Positions 56,701 to 64,000 of a stretch of DNA of 64,000 bases are shown here, in pieces (within the stretch, counting starts at the first letter, position 1; each line of letters opens with the position of its first letter). Origin of the DNA: Enchytraeus crypticus (taxonomy: Eukaryota; Annelida; Clitellata; Enchytraeida; Enchytraeidae). The notes below the pieces were generated by a model. The model saw nothing but the letters and a program-made list of their open reading frames with translations, did no database searches and was not told the origin of the DNA. Location: the NCBI GenBank assembly GCA_905160935.1, contig CAJHZI010000485.1, positions 1 through 64,000 of the forward strand. Direction: 5' to 3'. A program made the translations under genes and the position numbers.

Positions 56701-57401
56701 TCACCTCGGGATCTGTCATTTAAAACTTCATGAAGTTACCCCTATGCTATTAAGACTTTCTAATGTCTACTCGACAACAGATGAATTTTTTCGGACACAT
56801 TATGCGGAACAAAATAGTTGAAAATATCGTAGTGACAGGAATAATAGATGGCAAAGATGCAAGAGTCGACAGCGGATGACGTTTATTAAGAGTCCTAGCA
56901 AATTGATGCAGTTAACTGAAACAGAGATGATCAGAGCAACAATGAACAGAGACATATGGAGGAATATGACCATGACCGCCCAGGCATGGAACAGGCACGG
57001 CACTTAGAGAAGAAGTAGAAGAATGTCTACTCGTATTCAATACTTACGTAGATCGTATACATGTTGAACTTGCAGGCAGCTCGTCCTAGAACAGTGATAC
57101 TAGGCAGGGCGTAGTAAAGCATGGTGCTAGGGATGACTATGGCGCTGAAGGCCAGGTCAGTCAGTGCCAGGTTAATGACGTAGAAATTAGTTGCATTTCT
57201 CTCGGCGTGACGTAACATGACATAAAGCACGACGCAATTTCCAACCAATCCGGTCAGAGTTAGCGGAGTCCAGATTGTTGGGACTATTACCGTGTCATCC
57301 AGTTCCATGGAGATGGGCGGACCTTGGTAGGATTGCTTCTGTCCTGATGATCCTGTTACATGGAACTCTTCTCCGCTTGAGTTACGACAATCCGGCTCCA
57401 T
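44378..57401 (-). CDS. Galanin/kisspeptin-type neuropeptide GPCR (four exons, complete)
   Basis: Seven-transmembrane rhodopsin-family receptor, 556 residues, exons 57401-57048, 53846-53711, 52797-52487 and 45247-44378. Phases 0, 1 and 0 are consistent and every junction is GT-AG. Visible landmarks are: N-terminal sequon NSS (8-10); TM1 LVGNCVVLYVMLRH with N55; TM2 NLALTDLAF with D82; C110 before TM3; DRY at 134-136; ECL2 C213; TM6 CWLP (356-359); and TM7 NPIIY (397-401). PHRTPRLA after DRY resembles kisspeptin receptors. HVLQLWRKFDLKFPL and the TM7 region resemble galanin receptor 1. The length (vertebrate members are about 350-400) is due to a long ECL2, a basic Ser/Thr-rich ICL3 and a long C-terminal tail. 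The subfamily is not settled; a Gq- or Gi-coupled neuropeptide receptor at the plasma membrane is inferred. Introns are large and repeat-filled. Confidence 0.88.
45268..45765 (-). repeat. 19-bp minisatellite next to GPCR exon 4 acceptor
   Basis: About 25 copies of ACTCTAAATACATTATAAG begin about 20 bases upstream of the 3' splice site. Read in gene direction each unit contains GTCTTATAATG, which resembles a branch-point sequence. Confidence 0.92.
45779..45946. mobile_element. Two LINE family 1 stubs, head-to-head
   Basis: A minus-strand 3' end (45779-45885) is followed at once by a plus-strand fragment (45886-45946) of the same 3' region, giving an imperfect palindrome. It lies in GPCR intron 3. 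Confidence 0.8.
47000..47409 (+). mobile_element. LINE family 1, 3' end with (GA)n tail
   Basis: Encodes [43 protein letters not shown] and the terminus GCAGTGCACTAAG, followed by (GA)n to about 47470. Confidence 0.9.
47410..47610. repeat. (GA)n tract and a perfect hairpin
   Basis: (GA)n runs to about 47470. 47579-47610 is a perfect 13-14-bp inverted repeat (ACATCGGACTTAG and CTAAGTCCGATGT). Confidence 0.88.
48008..48284 (+). repeat. (TA)n tracts flanking LINE pieces
   Basis: TA runs at 48008-48075 and 48220-48284, on either side of the minus-strand LINE-tailed fragment. Confidence 0.93.
48072..48225 (-). mobile_element. LINE-tailed element fragment
   Basis: Family 1 terminus (ATCTTAGTGCACTGCCGACT) continuing into the TGATATACCAATATTCTTTG segment shared with the non-autonomous LINE-tailed elements. 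(TA)n lies on both sides, and the large LINE starts 60 bp further on. Confidence 0.75.
48285..50540 (+). mobile_element. RTE-like LINE, 5'-truncated, defective (family 1 reference copy)
   Basis: Non-LTR retrotransposon. The end of the endonuclease is visible (SDHNLVLAKV at about 48358-48387). The reverse transcriptase follows: GKTAGIDEIPAEFLK (about 49096), GFRKGCGTREAI (about 49380), CFVDFEKAFDRI (about 49480), GRGLRQGCSISPLLFNIY (about 49650) and catalytic VRFADD (about 49780-49795). The C-terminal region has [25 protein letters not shown] and [14 protein letters not shown]. It is broken by in-frame stops at 48457, 49311, 49578 and 49794 and a frameshift near 50040. The 3' end CAGTGCGCTAAG runs straight into (TA)n. 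The RTE clade is suggested by the motifs and the microsatellite 3' end; a related clade is not excluded. Confidence 0.9.
50541..50732 (+). repeat. (TA)n tracts at LINE 3' ends
   Basis: One run starts at the terminus of the large LINE, the other at the terminus of the stub at 50592. 50733-51478 is unique intron DNA. Confidence 0.95.
50592..50671 (+). mobile_element. LINE family 1, 3'-end stub
   Basis: About 80 bp with the last bases of the coding end and the CCATGGACCTGCCAGTAGGC-type terminus, flanked on both sides by (TA)n. It sits just downstream of the large copy. Confidence 0.85.
51479..51605 (+). mobile_element. SINE A, degenerate (GPCR intron 3)
   Basis: CCCCGTCACTAACATACTTT and GAAACTGACGCTAAAGTTGA recall the tail; the head is diverged. 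Confidence 0.45.
52217..52490 (-). repeat. 24-bp minisatellite at GPCR exon 3 donor
   Basis: About 11 copies of AGAAATAGACAAGCATACAA-CCAC. The first copy in gene direction is the 5' splice site itself (GCG/GTTGTATG); the same GCGGTTGTATG occurs twice more inside the array, at about 52331-52341 and 52355-52365. Confidence 0.93.
52487..52797 (-). CDS. GPCR exon 3: TM4 end, ECL2, TM5
   Basis: Acceptor GTCTGTTTCAG, donor GCG/GTTGTATG, 311 bp. It encodes SLVLCLPFALHHDL, a long ECL2 with MRCWETWPQPW, then TM5 VYVITLTYVTPLALIVICYW and RILRHLAKC. The donor lies at the edge of a minisatellite. Confidence 0.85.
52863..52978 (+). mobile_element. SINE C, 3' half (GPCR intron 2)
   Basis: AATTAAATAAAGTCTCTTTT and TTAGCCCATGGCCCTATTCA, GCATTAAAAAATAAATAAAT tail; about 65 bp upstream of GPCR exon 3 in gene order. 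Confidence 0.7.
53393..53707 (-). repeat. 22-bp minisatellite at GPCR exon 2 donor
   Basis: About 14 copies of TGTATGTAGCAATGCATTAG-GA, ending within about 10 bases of the donor at 53710. Each unit holds palindromic TGCATTA/GCAATGCATT-like DNA. Confidence 0.92.
53711..53846 (-). CDS. GPCR exon 2: TM3-DRY-TM4
   Basis: Acceptor CACGCACAG, donor GTATTT. It encodes VLLFASCLTMSAMTVDRYFS, then IIHPIESLPHRTPRLA and AAVINGMSWI. Splicing exon 1 to exon 2 gives exactly the spacing from Cys to DRY seen in kisspeptin receptors. Confidence 0.87.
53885..53950 (-). repeat. GAT-tailed repeat family (GPCR intron 1)
   Basis: CATCATCATCTTCCCTTAAA and CCAGTTTAACCAGGGTCGGG, the reverse of the 29505 copy; about 40 bp upstream of GPCR exon 2. 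Confidence 0.65.
54066..54185 (-). mobile_element. SINE A, degenerate
   Basis: CAGTGACGGGAAGAGCACTG, then diverged B box and head in reverse. Confidence 0.4.
54838..55312 (+). mobile_element. CR1/L2-type LINE, 3' end with (ATT)n tail
   Basis: Two frames share the typical C-terminus: YLSEILLPYHPSRALRS and AAPTIWNSLPANLRSCSSLS followed by FSSKLKTYLF. The 3' UTR ends GTCCCTGACATC, GATGAGGAAACGGACGTTAA and then ATT repeats. It is frameshifted and 5'-truncated, in GPCR intron 1. Confidence 0.8.
55635..55715 (-). mobile_element. LINE family 1, degenerate 3'-end stub
   Basis: TTAGCGTATTGCCTAACGGC resembles the family terminus with several substitutions, in GPCR intron 1. Confidence 0.55.
55745..55990 (+). 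mobile_element. 5S-rRNA-derived SINE, copy 3 (GPCR intron 1)
   Basis: The clearest 5S match: GAAGTTAAGCTACGTTGTAC and GTTAGTACTTGAATGGCTCA (box A/box C-like), then GCGCTAACAAAAGCAAATTA. Confidence 0.75.
56088..56208 (-). mobile_element. SINE A
   Basis: TCCTCACTCGAAAGCTATGA tail and GGATTTGAACCCCGCACT, ending CTTCACCACTGGC; the first bases of the head are missing. Confidence 0.82.
56350..56462 (-). mobile_element. 5S-rRNA-derived SINE, 5' part
   Basis: In reverse: CCGGATTTAGCGCACTCGGC, AGTTAATCTACGTCGAGTCA, GTGGGTGACCAGCTTG. The body is missing. Confidence 0.65.
56527..56765 (-). mobile_element. SINE B (GPCR intron 1)
   Basis: Reverse copy: ATGTTGATATCTATCACTTT, GATTCGAACCCACGAGG, CATTTAAAACTTCATGAAGT. 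Confidence 0.78.
56765..57018 (+). mobile_element. RTE-like LINE family 2, 3' end
   Basis: Conceptual reading gives FFGHIMRNKIVENIVVTG and related residues, the same C-terminal region as family 1 but diverged, ending GGAACAGGCACGGCACTTAG. It begins about 30 bp inside GPCR intron 1. Confidence 0.75.
57048..57401 (-). CDS. GPCR exon 1: N-terminus, TM1, TM2, start of TM3
   Basis: The ATG at 57401 is followed by 118 codons to donor TAC/GTAAGT. It encodes NSS, GLVGNCVVLYVMLRH, NLALTDLAF and AACKFNMYTIY. Another Met at residue 32 is possible, but the upstream Met keeps the glycosylation site. Confidence 0.87.
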
Positions 57402-57486
57402 CTTGAACCAGAGTTTAACTGATGAAATTCATCCAGCGGAGAGTATTGAATCCGAAAGATTTAAAGTCTTCTTAAGAATTATATTG

Positions 57487-57650
57487 AACTTACTGGTAAT
57501 TCGTACATTGAACTAACTGTAATTCGTATAATTAACTAATTTGCTAATTCGTATATTGAACTAACTGTAATTCGTATAATTAACTAATTTGCTAATTCGT
57601 ATAATGAACTAAACGGTAATTCATGTTTTGAACTAATTGGTAATTCAGTT
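57487..57650 (+). repeat. 23-25-bp minisatellite upstream of GPCR start
   Basis: About seven copies of TAACTGTAATTCGTATAATT-like units, about 85 bp 5' of the start codon of the receptor, so possibly in its 5' UTR or promoter. Confidence 0.88.
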
Positions 57651-58127
57651 TCTAACATGATTTACTATCCTAAAAACGGCATGCCCTTTGAATGCAAATG
57701 CAAATAATCTAGACATATTATTTCCCGTTTTAGGCCATTTCTACAATATTTGTAGAGAGCAAAATTTGAAAAAAATTAGTTGCAAATCTTGACCGCAGCT
57801 CAACGATTATTAGAAGAGGCACGCTAGTTACGAGTTCCTTATTAAACACATCAACTTCTACGCAAACTAGTTTTACTATTTCATACTGAACTCAGGTTCT
57901 TTCACGGTTCCGAATCCAAATCGAGTCTATGAAAAAGTAAAATCTCGGATACCAACCAAGCCTCCATCCTTTCCACGGTCGCTATTTGACTGTCAATCAG
58001 TCCAAGAGAGTGTCTCCTACAGAAGATAAGAAGTGCGACACCAATCAATGTATAGATTGATTATTTTTTTCCATGAAGAGTTACAATCTCATCTGCGGAT
58101 GTGATTGTCACCATTGTCCGGTAGAGT
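57651..58127. other. No gene seen; GPCR 5' flank
   Basis: Unique DNA. Confidence 0.6.
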
Positions 58128-58258
58128 TGTGGATCCCGGACGAGTATCCGGTATAGTTTAGTCTTGGATCAGCTGCGGATCAATGTCCGGTAGAGTTTAG
58201 TCTTGGATCAGTTCCCGGATCAGTGTCCGGTATAGTTTAGTCATGGATCAATTCTCAA
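58128..58258 (+). repeat. About 47-bp tandem repeat, three copies
   Basis: Units contain GTCCGGTATAGTTTAGTCTT and GGATCA. GC-richer region in the GPCR 5' flank. Confidence 0.85.
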
Positions 58259-59607
58259 GTCCATGTCTCTGTTCTACGCTTCATCCCAGTCTCCAGAGAC
58301 TCGCTGTTGGCAGGCCTATTTCCATTCGGGTCTAGTTTCAAAGCGAAAGATTTCAAGATTAAAAATTAAGGATTCCAACGATTAAAAGGGAAGATTGCAA
58401 AGTATGCTTCGAGTCTAGAAGTTATGTTCTCGATTTCTAATGCTAAACTTTAACTAGTATTTATTTATCAACCTCCATTGCATTCTGACTAGACGGAACA
58501 CAGTATCTTATCCTATCCAGTTATCCTATGTCCTAGAGATGACTTGCGTGAAAGCAAGAAAGCGTTGCAGATACGAGAGGCCACTTGCCATCTGAGTAAT
58601 CTCGCTCGCTCAGCAGCTGCGTGAACTATAAATAATTCTAAAAATATCTATAATTGTAAAATGTATTTGAAACTATAACAAAACGGTAAATGCAGCTGCT
58701 GACGAAATTATGATACTTAATAATGTATTGTATATTCTGTATGTTCCAGAAATGCGAAGCTAAGGAGTTACTTTGTCTGCAGATCCGAACTGATCAACCG
58801 TATATGAGTTTATTCTGCAATGTAATTCAATTTAACTCCACAAATTATCCATGTAATCAAGGTTAACTAGGTCTATATGTGATAGAAGTGGTATAGCCAG
58901 TATTACTAAAATTATTGCAACAAGACGGTTAATAAGAAATGAGTAAAACCATAGGCTCGTGTACAACAAAATAAAATATAAGCTTATACAAGAATATTGA
59001 ATTTGTTGATAGATTTCAATTGAAGATCACGTGAAATCGTACGCATAACTTCAATGATTTAAAGACCAGGGGTTAGATCTCATTGACCTTACACAAAAAT
59101 GAATGAACTAAATTGTATTTCTAATCATTCAGATTCATATACCAAGATGATATTTTCTTTTTTCTTTTCTGAAGACGCGCTATGATATAAGATTGTGGTG
59201 GCCTGTTCAAAGCTAAACTATAAACCAAAGATTTAGTCTAGTTTACACCGTTTGACATTTATCAGAATATTTTCCCAGCAACCATTTTGAGAAATGCTAT
59301 ATTTATCTGACCCTAAACGACTCAAGAGTTCCACACTCATCCAGGACTCTTTGAAGATGACTCAAATCACACGAGAATATGGACCCCAGTCTTCATCCAC
59401 TGCAAATGTCAACCTTATTGTGATGCTTGCTTCCCTTAATAGTGAAGAATTTTAGTTTAAATTAGGTTGAACTTTGTATATAGAGTAGAAGCTAATAATA
59501 CTTTGAGCAAGCAGCTGATACTACTTTTCAGGTTAAACTTTTAAACATTAAACTTTTCAGGTTCATGTAAAATTTTGCTTTGTGCATTTTCATTTCTGGT
59601 TTTAGGT
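58259..59607. other. No gene seen
   Basis: Unique DNA; GTGAACTATAAATAATTC at about 58621 is TATA-like but unsupported. Confidence 0.55.
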
Positions 59608-60160
59608 GCATGACTATATTCAATGATACATGATTATGACTATGTTCAATGACTCATGTTCATGACTATACTCAATGACTTATGATCATGATTATGTTCA
59701 ATAACTCATAATCATGACTATGTTCAATGACTCATAATCATGACTATGTTCAATGACTAATGATCATGACTATGTTCAAGGGCTCATGGTCATGATTGTG
59801 CTAAACGACTCATGATCATGACTATGCTGAATGACTCATGATCATGACTGTGTTCAATGACGCATGATCATGACTATGCTCAATGACACATGATCATGAC
59901 TATGTTCAATGACGCATGATCATGACTATGTTCAAGACTTATGACCATGACTATGTTCAGTGACGCATGATCATGACTGCTCAATGACACATGATCATGA
60001 TTACGTTCAACAACTCATGATCATGACTATGTTCAATGACTCATGATCACGACTATGTTCAATAACTCATGATCATGACTATGTTCAATGACTCATGATC
60101 ACGACTATGTTCAATAACTCATGATCATGACTATGTTCAATGACTCAGTATACTCAATGA
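59608..60160 (+). repeat. 26-bp minisatellite with internal palindrome
   Basis: About 21 copies of TGACTCATGATCATGACTAT-GTTCAA. Each contains the palindrome CATGATCATG, and many a TGACTCA (AP-1-like) site. Confidence 0.93.
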
Positions 60161-60489
60161 TTTTTCTTCAATCAATTAATAGGCCTAATAGCGTAACAGC
60201 AGAAATAATGTGTAAAAACACACCATTTGTTGAAATAATTATCTGTAATAATATCTATCGCTTTTAATACCAATTGTCTAACCATCCGTCAGTTTAGTTA
60301 AATATTAATTTTACCCGTCCTATGATTGTATGGGATTTGCTCTCTGGTGAACCCTACTAGGAATTGATCTAAGGACCGAGATAGACGATTTAAAAAGATT
60401 GACTGCTTAGACACGAGTTTTATAAAAAAATTGTTGTCAGTTGACAAGATTTTTTATAAAATTCTATACGGAGTCTTTTTCAATCGATT
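60161..60489. other. Unique DNA with a short hairpin
   Basis: 60420-60465 holds an inverted repeat (TTTATAAAAAAATTGTTGTC against GACAAGATTTTTTATAAA). Sequence around 60230-60400 faintly resembles SINE B in reverse. Confidence 0.5.
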
Positions 60490-60610
60490 CTCATTTCTGG
60501 TTTAGACCCCACACTCTGCTCCTTGGATTGGATTTGGTACCATAGTGCTCAATGTTGTCATGGACGACAGTAGCACTCTAATTATGTTGTTGTTGTTGTT
60601 GTTGTATCGG
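60490..60610 (-). repeat. (CAA)n-headed repeat family, reverse copy
   Basis: TGGATTTGGTACCATAGTGC, CATGGACGACAGTAGCACTC then (TTG)n, which is the family in reverse. Confidence 0.7.
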
Positions 60611-61814
60611 TTATGAAAGAGGCAGTGTAGAGGTGCGAAAAAGTCAGTCCATCAGTAATTGTTACAAATCGCGAAAATATATCTGATCGTATCAAATTGA
60701 TAGCTATAGATTTCTTTCTGTAAGCAATTAGCGTTTACCTTTGTAAGTCTTCTTTCCGTACATTAAAATCTCACGATCTGATACCTCATTGAAAGCGACG
60801 CCTACCTATTGCCTTGATTTTAATTTGGTTAAGAACAAGATTGATCTCGTAAACAGCACAAAAAGTTTTGCTACCAAAATAGATAAGGGCATAACTATTG
60901 CAGTAGCTCTGAACGTGCCGAAACAACTATTTCCGCTACGCTAAACGATAATTATAATCTGAGATTTTGAAGGAGTGACGAGAAATAATTTTAATTTAGA
61001 AATTAGTCAATTAGCACGCTAGAGTTAAAATTCAAACTACGGTGTAGTTACGAATTTCTGAAGATGATTATATACTTAGAGAATACCAATAGCAAAATTT
61101 TGCTCTTTCGGTTTTGATTTTATTGTGAAAAATGGAATATAATAATACATGTAGATTCGTTCAGCCTATTTTTCGAATGTCAGTTAAATAAGCAGATTTA
61201 GCTTAAATATTAAACTGGTTTCACTCTTATGTCTTTATTACTGCTTACTGTATAGCAGCTAGCCGCAGATGAATAACTATAAATTTTATTTTGCCAAAGA
61301 AATTCATAAACGTTTAACCGTTCTTCCATCACGAAAGTAAGTTAATTTTTTCGAAGATAAATAAACTAAGCTATAGTCTATTAATCCACCATATCAATCA
61401 ATTAATTGTTTATCTTATCCATCTAATTTAGAAAGTAGAATATGTACAAAAACTCCATGAGCAATGGACCAGATAAAAATACCAAGCCATTCTTTCTTTG
61501 AATTCTTTAACATAAAACATCGCAGGCTTCTTACCAACATTTCGGAGAAACTTAACGTATTGTGCACACATGCGGATAGGCCGCAAATGTTTTAGGTGAT
61601 ATTATCATTAAAAGCGTTTGACATTCATCGTCACGGGGGATATTTATGGCATCAATGACGCGTTTTTAAATAGCCTTTCTCGACGCTGCCCATTCAGAAC
61701 CGACATCGTAGGCCTCTAGTCAAAGAGTTGCATAAGAAAATTTCAAAAGAGGGAAGAAAATTAATTTTAAAACCCTCTTACATAAATGCTCCTATCTGCT
61801 CCTTCACTGCATCT
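60611..61814. other. No gene seen
   Basis: Unique AT-rich DNA. Confidence 0.6.
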
Positions 61815-61990
61815 CAACACCAATAACACCAACAATACGATTAGAGTGCTACTGTTGTCCATGACAGCATAGAGCATTTTAGAACCAAATCAAAACCGAC
61901 TAGCAGAATAACGGTAGTCAATAGTAGGTGCTAGCCAAAATCCGGGTAATCAGCCCAAGAAAGGGTACTAGCAATAATAGAAGGGTACTC
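61815..61990 (+). repeat. (CAA)n-headed repeat family
   Basis: AGAGTGCTACTGTTGTCCAT and GAACCAAATCAAAACCGACT; close to the copy at 39085. Confidence 0.7.
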
Positions 61991-62474
61991 ACTAATCTGA
62001 AAAGCGATTCAAAATCCCTTCCCAGGGGGTTCAACTCCCAAACAATTCAGTATGCAGCAGACCAGGTGAAGTTTGATATGAGAGAGAAAGCCGGCAGATT
62101 TCGACGAGGTAATGGTCGGTAATTGGAAAGGTGATATGAACTCTGTAGATGAAGCTGTACAAGAACGTATTCCATAATTCACTAATCACTGTGCTTCACA
62201 TTCTGGCGCAAAGTTGAGGCCTAAGACTGCAGTAATAGTCACCGATACAATCAGCAACATTCACCGATATAATCGGGAACACTCACCGATACATTCGTTG
62301 CAATTTCTATTCGACGATTACGCACTTAAAAGGTTGTCGTTAATTTTATCTCAACAATAAATGGATAATATATAGCAAAAAATAAAATTGTTCATGTTGT
62401 CATGTTGTATCCGGACCATTGTGTAATTAACTCAAAGTGTGTACGTATGCAGCTCGTGTTTTAGGACTAAATGA
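61991..62474. other. No gene seen
   Basis: Unique DNA; short triplication of CACCGATACA/AATC-like phrases at 62240-62300. Confidence 0.55.
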
Positions 62475-62513
<39 letters not shown>

Positions 62514-62554
62514 CTAATATATATAAATATATAATATATACACATGTATGTATG

Positions 62555-62608
<54 letters not shown>

Positions 62609-62623
62609 AATATACATGTATAT

Positions 62624-62682
<59 letters not shown>

Positions 62683-62724
62683 CATGTACATGTATATATA
62701 TATATACATACCATATATATAGAC

Positions 62725-62794
<70 letters not shown>
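62475..62794 (+). repeat. (TA)n/(CA)n microsatellite complex
   Basis: TA, TATG and CACACA runs with open frames on both strands that are artefacts. Confidence 0.97.
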
Positions 62795-62795
<1 letters not shown>

Positions 62796-62962
62796 AAGTG
62801 CCGTGCCTGTTCCAAGCCTGGGCGGTCATGGTCATATTCCTCCATATGTCTCTGTTCATTGTTGCTCTGATCATCTCTGTTTCAGTTAACTGCATCCATT
62901 TGCTAAGACTCTTAATAAGCGTCAGTCGTTGTCGACCCTTGCATCTTTTTCCTTCTATTATA
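62795..62962 (-). mobile_element. LINE family 2, 3' end with (TA)n tail
   Basis: Reverse complement of the last part of 56765-57018 (CTAAGTGCCGTGCCTGTTCC at the terminus), flanked by (TA)n on both sides. Confidence 0.8.
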
Positions 62963-62964
62963 TA

Positions 62965-63026
<62 letters not shown>

Positions 63027-63060
63027 GGACCTATATATGTATATATTTATACACTGTATA
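62958..63060 (+). repeat. (TA)n microsatellite
   Basis: TA run with TATAGGACCTATA, beside LINE family 2. Confidence 0.95.
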
Positions 63061-63373
63061 TATGGTTCTTACATTTCAAGTACCTATACTAAATCTCTTG
63101 GTGTTCTTGGAATGCAAAGGGTATGGCATATCTGTGAGGCACCCAAACTCTCGATCGATCGTGGCATTCCTGGCACCCTCTCCCCACTTAAGGAGTGGAC
63201 GCGGCTGAGGGCCTTTTGTTTGTTGTTTTATGCCATATTATCATGGAGAATTGCGCTGCACGATGAGGTGGTTCTTATTTCCCTTCCTTCAGCACTTGCT
63301 TTGCCGCCTCCTACGACACGCGCAGTTTGTCTATGTTTGGTCCATTCTACAGTGCGCCGGACACAACACGGTC

Positions 63374-63376
<3 letters not shown>
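63061..63376. other. GC-richer unidentified segment between (TA)n tracts
   Basis: Compositionally distinct (GAGTGGACGCGGCTGAGGGC, CGCCTCCTACGACACGCGCA). Open on plus but matching nothing I recognise. Being bounded by TA tracts like the LINE stubs, it may be another element. Confidence 0.4.
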
Positions 63377-63428
<52 letters not shown>

Positions 63429-63438
63429 TATACATATA

Positions 63439-63506
<68 letters not shown>

Positions 63507-63507
63507 T
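63377..63507 (+). repeat. (TA)n microsatellite
   Basis: Two TA runs separated by GCATATACATATAGGA. Confidence 0.96.
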
Positions 63508-63551
63508 GTATCCTTCTGCTCCAAACAGAAGGAGGTTCCTAATCAGAAACG

Positions 63552-63708
63552 AAAAGTAGAATCGCTTTAGCAGAAGAAACGTTTAGCAAGTTGCAAAAAA
63601 TCATGAGAAGACACGATGTCGAACTTGAGATTAAAATAAGAACTCTTAACTCCTGCGTGATACCAGTACTAATCTATGGATGCGAATCACGGGAACTAAC
63701 AAAGGCAA
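63552..63708 (+). mobile_element. LINE fragment (post-RT region)
   Basis: [17 protein letters not shown] and IPVLIYGCESRELTKAM match the region after the RT palm (compare ARIAQAK and LLYGCET in family 1). It ends in a minisatellite. Confidence 0.75.
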
Positions 63709-63940
63709 TGGTGATAACAATGATGATATGTGTGATAACAGTGGTGATATGTGAGATAAAAATTATATGTGTGATAACAGTGGTGATATATGAGATAACA
63801 ATGGTGATATGTGTGATAACAATGATATGTGAAATAACAATGATAATATGTGTGATAACAATGGTGATCCGTGTGATAACAACGGTTATTTGTGAGGTAA
63901 CAATGGTGATATGTGTGATAACAATGAACTGTATTACTAC
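63703..63940 (+). repeat. 18-21-bp minisatellite
   Basis: Units of GTGTGATAACAATGGTGATAT type, about 12 copies, growing directly from the end of the LINE fragment at 63552-63708. Confidence 0.9.
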
Positions 63941-64000
63941 TAGTGACAAGTAGTGATATCAGTATCACAGTGGTTGTTGTGGTGATAACAGAGGATATCT

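Noticed and set aside
62432-63570. Open frames of Tyr-Ile repeats, up to 177 codons
   Set aside because: Translations of (TA)n microsatellite joined to LINE or unidentified sequence; no start context or domain.

Overview
The window reads as nuclear DNA of an invertebrate animal. It is AT-rich, its genes are split by GT-AG introns, the protein families are metazoan (a Musashi RNA-binding protein, a neuropeptide-type GPCR, Golgi-type glycosyltransferases), and most of the rest is short interspersed elements, LINE 3' ends, (TA)n/(GA)n microsatellites and minisatellites. The phylum cannot be fixed from sequence alone. A galanin/kisspeptin-type receptor together with RTE-like LINEs fits a lophotrochozoan or another marine bilaterian.

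Four genes are supported. (1) 1538-6306, plus: the 3' six exons of a Musashi gene, from the end of RRM2 to the conserved C-terminal peptide; its 5' exons lie outside the window. (2) 14954-17434, minus: a complete two-exon GT32-like (DXD) glycosyltransferase, 369 aa. (3) 24496-28486, minus: its tandem paralogue, 367 aa, with the same intron position; parts of the two genes, including about 97 bp of intron, are almost identical. (4) 44378-57401, minus: a four-exon rhodopsin-family GPCR of the galanin/kisspeptin/allatostatin-A group, 556 aa, with DRY and NPIIY motifs. A possible orphan exon lies at about 21451-21610, minus.

The intergenic and intronic DNA is dominated by a mobile-element community. 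A 5'-truncated, stop-containing RTE-like LINE (48285-50540) has at least a dozen short 3'-end copies, which typically end at a GCACTAAG-type terminus followed by (TA)n or (GA)n. A second RTE-like family has three pieces (56765-57018, 62795-62962, 63552-63708). A CR1/L2-type LINE fragment (54838-55312) has a 3' end resembling the tail of the commonest tRNA-derived SINE (SINE A, more than 12 copies). Also present are a second tRNA-like SINE (B), SINEs with AAT-type tails, a 5S-rRNA-derived SINE, a non-autonomous element carrying the LINE-1 family 3' end, and a (CAA)n-headed repeat.

About 18 minisatellite arrays (10 to about 90 bp units) are scattered through the window. Four of them lie against splice junctions of the Musashi and GPCR genes, one containing copies of the 5' splice site itself. 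No rRNA or functional tRNA gene, CRISPR array or prokaryotic feature was seen.
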